DNA of 64,000 bases from JBCBKL01 sp963922565 (lineage in GTDB: Bacteria; Pseudomonadota; Alphaproteobacteria; Rhodobacterales; Rhodobacteraceae). Location of the stretch: assembly GCA_963922565.1 (NCBI GenBank), contig CAWUIQ010000005.1, positions 1 through 64,000 on the forward strand. The letters run 5' to 3'. This document shows positions 58,119-64,000 of this stretch, one piece after another (position 1 is the stretch's first letter; each line of letters begins with the position of its first letter). The translations under genes were made by a program, and so were the position numbers. The notes under the pieces were generated by a model. The model worked only from the letters and a program-made list of their open reading frames with translations, searched no databases and was not told the origin of the DNA.

Positions 58119-58529
58119 ATGGCCGCACCCGCCTTTGAAGAAATCGTCGAAGATTTTGAGTTCCTCGAAGATTGGGAAGATCGCTATCGCTATGTCATCG
58201 AGCAGGGCAAGGCGATGGAGCCGCTCGACGAAGCGCTGCGCGTTCCGGCGACCAAGGTTGATGGCTGCGCCAGCCAGGTCTGGCTCCATGCCGGCATCGA
58301 CGGTGGGGTGTTTCATTTCGACGGCGAAAGCGATGCCATGATCGTTCGGGGCCTGATCGCCGTGCTGCGCAAACTCTATAACGGGTTGTCCCCCGCCGAG
58401 GTCATGCAGGTCGATGCGCGGTCCGAGATGGCGCGATTGGGGCTGAATGACCACCTTTCAGCACAGCGGTCAAACGGGCTGAGGGCGATGATTGAACGGA
58501 TCCGTGGCCTCGCAGCGGCAGAAGTTTGA
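58119..58529 (+). CDS. sufE: Cysteine desulfuration protein SufE
   Basis: 136 residues. Accepts sulfur from SufS at Cys50 in KVDGCASQVW and passes it to SufB for Fe-S cluster building. The N-terminal EEIVEDFEFLEDWEDRYRYVIEQG is typical. Start preceded by AAGGGAG. No other suf gene is close; a sufBCDS operon must lie elsewhere. Convergent with the DUF1638 gene, a small hairpin lying between. Confidence 0.93.
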   Translation: MAAPAFEEIVEDFEFLEDWEDRYRYVIEQGKAMEPLDEALRVPATKVDGCASQVWLHAGIDGGVFHFDGESDAMIVRGLIAVLRKLYNGLSPAEVMQVDARSEMARLGLNDHLSAQRSNGLRAMIERIRGLAAAEV

Positions 58530-58537
58530 GCCACCCG

Positions 58538-58554
58538 CAGGCGCGGTGCGCCTG
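58538..58554. terminator. Small hairpin between convergent genes
   Basis: CAGGCGC-GGT-GCGCCTG, a perfect 7-bp stem between the sufE and DUF1638 stops. No T-run on either side, so bidirectional termination is only possible. Confidence 0.35.
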
Positions 58555-58562
58555 AAGCTTGG

Positions 58563-59186
58563 TCAAAGTCGCGAAAGCACGGGATCAAGATCGCCGTAGC
58601 CGGTGAACCGCCGCTCAAAAGCCAGCCCCAGCCGATCGGCGCATGCCCGCGCCTTTTCCGTCAATGCCGGGTCATCGGTTTGGGCCTGATAGACCAGTGT
58701 CTTGTAATGGCCGAAATAGGTGTCCCGAAGCTCCGGGTGACGGTCGAGGCCAAGAGGACGGATCACAAAGGCATCGAATTGTCGGACGAGAAAATCGGTC
58801 AGGTAGAACGCATCGATTTCGTCGCGGGCCGCGAACGCTTCGTTGCCCTCAAAAAAGCTGTAGCAATGTGGCCCCTCTATCATCTCGACCCCAAGCTCGG
58901 CGCAGACCGATTGCAACTGCCCGCCGGTCCCGCAATCAGCATAGGCGACAAAGATGCGATCATACGAAGCCCGGTACTTGGCCACCGCGTCGCGCACCGC
59001 GTCCGGGATACGGTCCGGGTGGTTATGGAGGATCGCCGGAAGACAGGTCAGATCCAGATGATCCAGGTTGGCCGACGTCTTGATTGCGATGATCTCACGC
59101 GCCAGCGCACCGCAGGCTACAATCAGCACCTTCCCACACCCTGACGGAGCCAAGCCCTCGGTCGTCAGTGTTGCAGTGTCGGTCAT
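58563..59186 (-). CDS. DUF1638 protein, likely accessory to split methionine synthase
   Basis: 207 residues. DUF1638 features: LIVACGALAREI near residue 20, ADCGTGGQLQSVC and EGPHCYSFFEG, with several Cys/His that may bind metal. It starts 13 nt after the corrinoid-protein gene. I recall genome-wide mutant work in the roseobacter Phaeobacter inhibens linking a DUF1638 gene in this setting to methionine synthesis by a split MetH. The role is therefore assigned from context and recollection, and its biochemistry is unknown to me. Confidence 0.8.
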   Translation of the reverse strand: MTDTATLTTEGLAPSGCGKVLIVACGALAREIIAIKTSANLDHLDLTCLPAILHNHPDRIPDAVRDAVAKYRASYDRIFVAYADCGTGGQLQSVCAELGVEMIEGPHCYSFFEGNEAFAARDEIDAFYLTDFLVRQFDAFVIRPLGLDRHPELRDTYFGHYKTLVYQAQTDDPALTEKARACADRLGLAFERRFTGYGDLDPVLSRL

Positions 59187-59199
59187 GGTTTGGTTCTGA

Positions 59200-59904
59200 T
59201 CAGCTGGCGACCATCTGGTTGTGCTTGCGTGCCATGAATTCCTTGGCCGTCTCGACCGCAACCGCGGCGTCACGGCAATAGGCATCAGCGCCGATCGCGC
59301 GTCCGAACTCTTCATTCAGGGGCGCACCACCAACGAGCACGATATAGTCATCGCGCTTGCCGGTTTCGATCATCGTGTCGATCACGACCTTCATGTAGGG
59401 CATCGTGGTCGTCAGCAGGGCGGACATGCCGAGTATGTCGGGCTGTTCCGTCTCGAGCGCTTCCATGTAGCTCTCTACCGGATTGTTGATGCCCAGATCG
59501 ACGACCTCGAAACCCGCACCTTCCATCATCATGCTGACGAGGTTCTTGCCGATGTCGTGGATGTCACCCTTGACCGTGCCGATCACCATCTTGCCCATAC
59601 GTGGGGCACCGGTTTCGGCCAGCAGCGGTTTCAGGATCGCCATGCCGCCCTTCATCGCGTTCGCCGCCAAGAGAACTTCGGGGACAAATAGAATCCCGTC
59701 GCGGAAGTCGTTGCCGACAATCGTCATGCCCGACACAAGTGCTTCGGTCAGGATCTTGTAGGGTTCCCATCCGCGATCCAGCAGGATCTGCACGCCTTCC
59801 TCGATCTCTTCCTTCAGCCCGTCATACAGATCATCGAACATCTGCTGAACGAGTTCGTCGTCGTCCAGTTCGCTCAGAATGATGTCGTCTTCTTCGTCCG
59901 ACAT
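59200..59904 (-). CDS. Corrinoid-binding protein, B12 module of split methionine synthase
   Basis: 234 residues. A MetH-like cap domain (~20-100; FVPEVLLAANAMKGG) and a cobalamin-binding Rossmann domain with GTVKGDIHDIGKNLV, His116 being the lower axial cobalt ligand. No substrate or reactivation domain. Related to methylamine-type MtbC and to MetH residues 650-900. Together with the homocysteine methyltransferase gene nearby it should carry methyl groups; a methyl-THF subunit and a RamA-type reactivase are needed and are not in the window. Confidence 0.88.
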   Translation of the reverse strand: MSDEEDDIILSELDDDELVQQMFDDLYDGLKEEIEEGVQILLDRGWEPYKILTEALVSGMTIVGNDFRDGILFVPEVLLAANAMKGGMAILKPLLAETGAPRMGKMVIGTVKGDIHDIGKNLVSMMMEGAGFEVVDLGINNPVESYMEALETEQPDILGMSALLTTTMPYMKVVIDTMIETGKRDDYIVLVGGAPLNEEFGRAIGADAYCRDAAVAVETAKEFMARKHNQMVAS

Positions 59905-60009
59905 GACAAATCCTTTCGATCAGATGGCACAGGCCGTTTTTCGCATATGGGCGGATTGACGCAGACCGACATTGCAATTTGCGACATGGGTGATGCCGTC
60001 GGCGACCAA

Positions 60010-60040
60010 ACCGGTCGCATTGTCACCATTGTGACCCGGT
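60010..60040. other. Nested inverted repeats in the corrinoid/radical SAM spacer
   Basis: GTCAC-CATT-GTGAC (60022-60035) is flanked by ACCGG and CCGGT, and the overlapping GCGACC-AAACC-GGTCGC (60002-60018) is another perfect repeat. They lie between divergent genes and could be an operator or an mRNA structure. No cobalamin or SAM riboswitch consensus was recognised. Confidence 0.35.
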
Positions 60041-60101
60041 CTTCGCCTGTTGCGCGAGGAACGGGGTGGTTAACGTTCTCTTTATGTTCTATTCTCGACC
60101 T

Positions 60102-61172
60102 ATGACCGGACCGATACAGAACGCAAAGGCCAAGGGGCGCGGCGCGGTGTCGAACGCGCCCAGCCGATTTGACCGGCACGACAGGGAAGTGTTCGATGAC
60201 GGCTGGCATTCCGAGCCTGATGACCTGCCGCCGTTGCGGACCGAGGTCAGTCTTGAACGGCCTCGGTCTGCCATCACCTACAACCGCTCGCCTGACCTGT
60301 CGTTCGACCGGTCGATCAACCCGTATCGTGGCTGCGAGCACGGATGCGTTTATTGCTTTGCGCGGCCGACGCATGCCTATCTCGGTCTTTCCCCGGGGTT
60401 GGATTTTGAGACCAAACTGATCGCGCGGCCGGATATGCCGGACGTCCTGCGGCGCGAGCTGCAACGGGCCCAGTATCAGCCCGCGACCCTTGCCATCGGA
60501 ACCAACACAGATCCCTATCAACCCATTGAGGGCCAGCATCGGATCATGCGGCAATGTCTGGAGGTTTTGGCCGAGTTCAATCATCCGGTCGCGATCGTCA
60601 CCAAAGGCAGCCTGATCGAGCGCGATCTGGATATTCTGGGTCCAATGGCCGAGCGCGGGCTCGCCAAGGTTGGCATTTCGGTTACGACGCTTGATCCGGC
60701 CATCAGTCGTTTGATGGAGCCCCGGGTGCCGTCCCCTGCGCGTCGTCTCAAGATGATCGAACGGGTGGCTGATGCGGGTATTCCCGTGCGGGTCATGGCT
60801 TCGCCGATGGTTCCGGCTTTGACGGATACCGAGTTGGAACAGATCCTTGAGGCTGGCCGCGATGCGGGGGCTACGGCGGCGAGCTGGATCATGCTGCGGC
60901 TGCCGCGTGAAGTGTCGACGCTGGTGCAGGAGTGGCTGGCCGAACATTTTCCGGACAGGGCGGCACGGATCATGGCGCGACTGCGCGAGATGCATGGCGG
61001 GCGCGACTATGACCCGGAATGGGGGCGCCGGATGCGGGGCGAGGGGCCCTATGCCGAAATGGTGGAACATCGGTTCAAGATCGCCATAAAACGTCTTGGT
61101 TTGGTGACGGAACTTCCGGCCTTGCGGACCGATCTCTTTCGTCGATCCGGTGCGCAGCTGACGCTGTTCTAG
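60102..61172 (+). CDS. Radical SAM protein, PA0069 family (SplB-related)
   Basis: 356 residues from the second or third Met. Iron-sulfur motif CEHGCVYC (C-x3-C-x2-C) after INPYRG. Then GTNTDPYQPIEG and TKGSLIERDLDIL, segments shared with spore-photoproduct-lyase-like radical SAM proteins. It reductively cleaves SAM, but the target is unknown; DNA or nucleotide repair has been suggested for relatives. Inserted between the corrinoid protein and homocysteine methyltransferase genes, on the opposite strand, which may be chance. The start is uncertain by 12 residues. Confidence 0.85.
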   Translation: MTGPIQNAKAKGRGAVSNAPSRFDRHDREVFDDGWHSEPDDLPPLRTEVSLERPRSAITYNRSPDLSFDRSINPYRGCEHGCVYCFARPTHAYLGLSPGLDFETKLIARPDMPDVLRRELQRAQYQPATLAIGTNTDPYQPIEGQHRIMRQCLEVLAEFNHPVAIVTKGSLIERDLDILGPMAERGLAKVGISVTTLDPAISRLMEPRVPSPARRLKMIERVADAGIPVRVMASPMVPALTDTELEQILEAGRDAGATAASWIMLRLPREVSTLVQEWLAEHFPDRAARIMARLREMHGGRDYDPEWGRRMRGEGPYAEMVEHRFKIAIKRLGLVTELPALRTDLFRRSGAQLTLF

Positions 61173-61178
61173 CGTGCC

Positions 61179-62189
61179 TCACGCAACGCGTCGACGGGTC
61201 CGGCGTCTGGCCGGGGCTGCGTCGCCCGTTCCGTCAGTGTCTGACGAAAATCCACCCAGCTTGGCGGTGATTTCTTCGAGTTGTGGAGCTGTTCCGATCG
61301 GCTGCGTATCAAGCGCTTCGCGCATGTGCCGCAGATGATCGGGCGTCGTTCCACAGCAACCGCCGACGATCCGCGCCCCGCAATTGCGGGCCAGCACAGC
61401 GTATTCCGCCATCAGTTCCGGCGTGCCGTCATAGTGAATATGACCGTCGTGGAATTTCGGGATCCCCGCATTGCCTTTCGCGATCAGGGGTCGTTCCGTC
61501 CCGGAGGATGCAAAACCAAGGACAGTCCGCAGCAGATCCGATGCGCCGACGCCGCAATTCGCACCGAAGGCCAGCGGCGGGTTCGGCAGCTCCTCGACGA
61601 GGCGCGACAGGTCGGTGCTTGTCACGCCCATCATGGTGCGCCCCGCCGTGTCAAAGCTCATCGTTCCGCACCAATCAAGACCCGCCCTTGCAAAGCCTTC
61701 GGCGGCAGCGCGAAACTCCTCGGGGGCCGAGATGGTTTCGAGCCAGCCGATATCGGCGCCCCCTTCTTTCAGCCCGTCCGCCGTTTCGTGAAACATCTCG
61801 ACCGCGATGTCGTGGGACAGCGTGCCGACCGGCTCCATGATTTCGCCTGTCGGCCCGACAGATCCGGCAACGATCACGGGTCGGCCGGCGGTATCGGCAA
61901 TGTCGCGGCCAATCTCGGCGGCGATCCGGCTGAGGGCGTGGGCCCGCTTTTCCGCATCGTGCAGTTTCAGCCGTGATGCATTCGCGCCGAAACTATTGGT
62001 CAAAAACAGATCGCTGCCAGCGTCGACCGCGCCACGATATAACGTCTTGATCTTCTCGGGCTCGGCATCGTTCCACAGTTCCGGCGCGTCGCCTGATTGC
62101 AGACCCATGTTGAAGAGGTTGGTGCCCGTCGCGCCATCTGCCAGCAGCGTCGTCTTTTCATCCAGCAATGTCAGCAGCGGATTCGACAT
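61179..62189 (-). CDS. bmt: Homocysteine S-methyltransferase subunit (BmtA-like, split methionine synthase)
   Basis: 336 residues. Homocysteine-binding TIM barrel with LLADGATGTNLF, and the zinc ligands Cys212 (GANCGVG), Cys278 and Cys279 (GGCCGT). Annotated in relatives as betaine-homocysteine methyltransferase; here the nearby corrinoid and DUF1638 genes suggest that methylcobalamin is the methyl donor. A basic C-terminus (ARRRTRRRVA) is unusual for the enzyme. The MSNPLL start was chosen for length. It stops 6 nt from the convergent radical SAM stop. Confidence 0.88.
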   Translation of the reverse strand: MSNPLLTLLDEKTTLLADGATGTNLFNMGLQSGDAPELWNDAEPEKIKTLYRGAVDAGSDLFLTNSFGANASRLKLHDAEKRAHALSRIAAEIGRDIADTAGRPVIVAGSVGPTGEIMEPVGTLSHDIAVEMFHETADGLKEGGADIGWLETISAPEEFRAAAEGFARAGLDWCGTMSFDTAGRTMMGVTSTDLSRLVEELPNPPLAFGANCGVGASDLLRTVLGFASSGTERPLIAKGNAGIPKFHDGHIHYDGTPELMAEYAVLARNCGARIVGGCCGTTPDHLRHMREALDTQPIGTAPQLEEITAKLGGFSSDTDGTGDAAPARRRTRRRVA

Positions 62190-62224
62190 GGGGCACCTCC
62201 GATACGCACGGTGGAGTGCTTGTG

Positions 62225-64000
62225 TCATGCCGTCCGAGCGGAAGCCACTTCATAATCTGCATCAACATTATGAGGTTCATTAGAGGTAAGGCCCGGATCC
62301 TGTTGGATTGGCGGTGGCATGATAACCTCGCGGGCGATGTCACACAGGCCCAGGATCAGCGGCACTGGTCCCGGCGCGGCGGCGTAGCGCGGCTCCCATT
62401 TCGGCGCAAAGTTGGATTTGAACTGCCGCAGTCCAGCGGTTTTCGAGAAGGCCGTTGCCTGAACCGCTGCCCATCTCCAGAAAGCGGAATTGGGGTTGGG
62501 GCAGGCCGGTGTGGCCGCCATGTTGAACTGCGCGACACCTGCGTTGCCCGCATGTCTGATTGCCGTGTCAACAAGGGCGTGCATCGTTCCATCCGGCGCA
62601 TCGCCGGTCGACCGCATCAGGTCGAGACACCATTCCTGCGTGGATTGATGGCAGGTGATGAAGGCAACCACACGATCATCGCATTTTGCGAGGGCGACCC
62701 ACTGGCTGGCGACATAGTCAGGACTGAAGCGCCCCATCGTGCCACCACGGGCCATGCCATTCCGTGTCTGCCATTCGGCGTCGACGCGGGCGAGTTCGGC
62801 CCATGGCCAGGCCGGAGCCAGCTCGATTTGGATGCCTGCCTTTTCGGCCGCTCGCAACTTCCGCCGCAATGTCCGGCGGGCCGGGATGTTTATGTCGTAG
62901 TTGGGTGCATCAATCAGCGCGTCATCTGCCAGATGCAGCGCAGACCAGCCACCATATCTGAGGCCGGCGGCGATGCGGGCCGAACACTTGTAGACCATGG
63001 GGATCCGGCCGTGCTGTCGGCCAAGAAAGCGCAGACCATGCATCAGACTGGGTGCACCACCGCTTATCGGATCGAAAAGCGCCGTCATGGTCTGACCGGT
63101 GGGCCAGATCGCGACCTTGGCACCAAGAAGGCGAATGGCTTTGCCGCCGTTTTGCCTGATCACGGCAACCTCGCTCCGCGGAGCCTCGGCCAGCGATGGT
63201 GGTTCGTCATGCCGGACGGGCCGCTGAAACGCGGTGAACGGGCGCAGCAGTACCAGGCCTGCAACGATGGCCGGCACGACGAAATAGACGATCCGGAAAG
63301 CAAGCAGACTGCCCAACAAATCCCCAAACGCGATGTGCGGCATTGCGGCCATCAGCGTCACTTCGAATGGGCCGATCCCACCGGGTGTGTTTGAAACCAG
63401 TGCTGCCCCCAGAGCGATGAGAAACAGCGGTAAGATCTGCATAAAGCTCAGCCCATGGTCCGGCGGTAACAGAAAATAGAGGGCGGCCGACGCGGTGGTC
63501 AGGTCAATCGTTGTCCAAAGCAAAAGGTTCGCCGAATGCCGCAAGGTGGGCAAATGCACCGCACGCCCCTTGAAGCGGAAGGACGGTTTGAAGAAGAGCG
63601 CAAAAAGCAGCGCGTATGTGGCAGCAACACCAAGGAACCCTGGCCAAAAGGCCCAATCCGGTGCGGGCAGCAATACGCAGACGATGGATGTCAGCGCCAC
63701 CCAGCTGACGATGAAGCAAAGCGAGACGAAAGCGGAATGCCGCAGCGCATGCCCGAGGCTGAATTCGGGCAAAAGACGCCAGCGAGCCAAGGCGCTCGTC
63801 ACAAGAGCGAATCCGATGAATTGGCCTAGGGCAATTGCCGCTGCGCCGGTGATCCGGGCCTGTTGCGGCGGAATCCCGGTGCGAAAGTACAAATGACCGA
63901 CTTCGTCATAGCGCCCAATGGACCAAAAGCTGGCAATCGTCATGGCCAACGCTGCCACCCAACCCCATAATGGGATCGCACCCACCTTTTCCGGCAACTC
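62225..64000 (-). CDS. MprF-like membrane protein with DUF2156 domain (runs off window)
   Basis: At least 590 residues; the frame stays open to the right edge so the true start may lie outside. The N-terminal half has about eight membrane helices with SNTPGGIGPFEVTLM, the flippase-type MprF motif. The C-terminal half (about 290-560) is the DUF2156/GNAT-like aminoacyl transferase domain (MVYKCSARIAAGLRYGG, FSPDYVASQWVALAK). MprF adds an amino acid from aminoacyl-tRNA to phosphatidylglycerol and moves it to the outer leaflet, giving cationic-peptide resistance. It lies 35 nt upstream of the bmt gene. Confidence 0.85.
   Translation of the reverse strand, partial: ELPEKVGAIPLWGWVAALAMTIASFWSIGRYDEVGHLYFRTGIPPQQARITGAAAIALGQFIGFALVTSALARWRLLPEFSLGHALRHSAFVSLCFIVSWVALTSIVCVLLPAPDWAFWPGFLGVAATYALLFALFFKPSFRFKGRAVHLPTLRHSANLLLWTTIDLTTASAALYFLLPPDHGLSFMQILPLFLIALGAALVSNTPGGIGPFEVTLMAAMPHIAFGDLLGSLLAFRIVYFVVPAIVAGLVLLRPFTAFQRPVRHDEPPSLAEAPRSEVAVIRQNGGKAIRLLGAKVAIWPTGQTMTALFDPISGGAPSLMHGLRFLGRQHGRIPMVYKCSARIAAGLRYGGWSALHLADDALIDAPNYDINIPARRTLRRKLRAAEKAGIQIELAPAWPWAELARVDAEWQTRNGMARGGTMGRFSPDYVASQWVALAKCDDRVVAFITCHQSTQEWCLDLMRSTGDAPDGTMHALVDTAIRHAGNAGVAQFNMAATPACPNPNSAFWRWAAVQATAFSKTAGLRQFKSNFAPKWEPRYAAAPGPVPLILGLCDIAREVIMPPPIQQDPGLTSNEPHNVDADYEVASARTA

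Noticed and set aside
59905..60065. Cobalamin or SAM-II riboswitch upstream of the corrinoid gene
   Set aside because: No B12-box and no SAM-II pattern recognisable by eye; only unrelated inverted repeats seen.
1..64000. Prophage, integrative element, toxin-antitoxin pair or restriction system
   Set aside because: No integrase, transposase, phage structural gene, methylase or small toxin-like pair was recognised; the HNH protein lacks a partner and looks like a housekeeping family.

Overview
The window looks like chromosomal core DNA from a Rhodobacterales (Roseobacter-group) alphaproteobacterium. The evidence is high GC, tightly packed genes with many 4-nt ATGA/GTGA/TTGA overlaps, and a typical lineage gene set: DUF2312/GapR-like protein, [2Fe-2S] SoxR, double-length Dcd, OlsB-type acyltransferase, CimA, the yceD-rpmF-plsX-fabH-ihfA run, and a split methionine synthase with its DUF1638 partner. 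I see no phage, insertion sequence, integrase, rRNA operon or CRISPR. Species cannot be told from the sequence.

Layout. 1-1.2 kb: the tail of a Gly/Ala-rich protein, an unknown protein and a small lipoprotein. 1.2-6.4 kb (minus): a complete HAAT/Liv-type ABC importer with a Tat-signal binding protein. 6.6-11.4 kb (plus): an XRE/ScfR-type regulator, a receiver-only response regulator, a two-helix membrane protein and a CrbS/CbrA-like kinase fused to a sodium:solute-symporter domain, the last three translationally coupled. 11.5-14.2 kb: a stand-alone FliM/FliN-domain protein with an LPDL-repeat tail, opposed by a sulfur module (two YeeE/YedE halves, DUF442). 14.3-16.9 kb: GapR-like protein, a degenerate sulfotransferase-like protein, MmcQ/YjbR, and soxR divergent from a VOC-protein gene with a textbook SoxR promoter between them. 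17-22 kb: a cysteine-rich leader peptide with attenuator, then cysS-cimA-methyltransferase-phytoene-synthase-like gene. 22-27.6 kb: MFS exporter, CobK-like reductase, AlkA, esterase, HNH protein, exonuclease III.

27.6-29.7 kb holds the least explained locus: an AT-rich spacer with CtrA-like and DnaA-like motifs, a 210-residue protein made of ten FSSGSAP repeats, and a 356-residue helical protein of unknown function just downstream. 29.7-36.7 kb: ErpA/IscA-like carrier, dGTPase, ArgS, SPOR protein, NagZ, ScpA, ScpB. 36.7-42.2 kb (minus): Dcd, tRNA-Pro, MerR-like, ihfA, fabH, plsX, rpmF, yceD. 42.3-51.8 kb: BamE-like lipoprotein, OlsB-like, Uup, sugar acetyltransferase/SDR pair, DUF2189, Rieske oxygenase, regulator, ilvN.

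52-64 kb: MBL hydrolase, orphan EnvZ-like kinase, tRNA with CAT anticodon, purMN, rnd, sufE, then the methionine-synthase parts (DUF1638 and corrinoid protein; homocysteine methyltransferase) around a radical SAM gene, and an MprF-like membrane protein running off the right edge.

A loose theme is sulfur and cysteine economy: cysS with a Cys-codon leader, sulfur transport genes, SufE, an A-type carrier, SoxR, and split MetH. All assignments were made by reading motifs; no database search was run.
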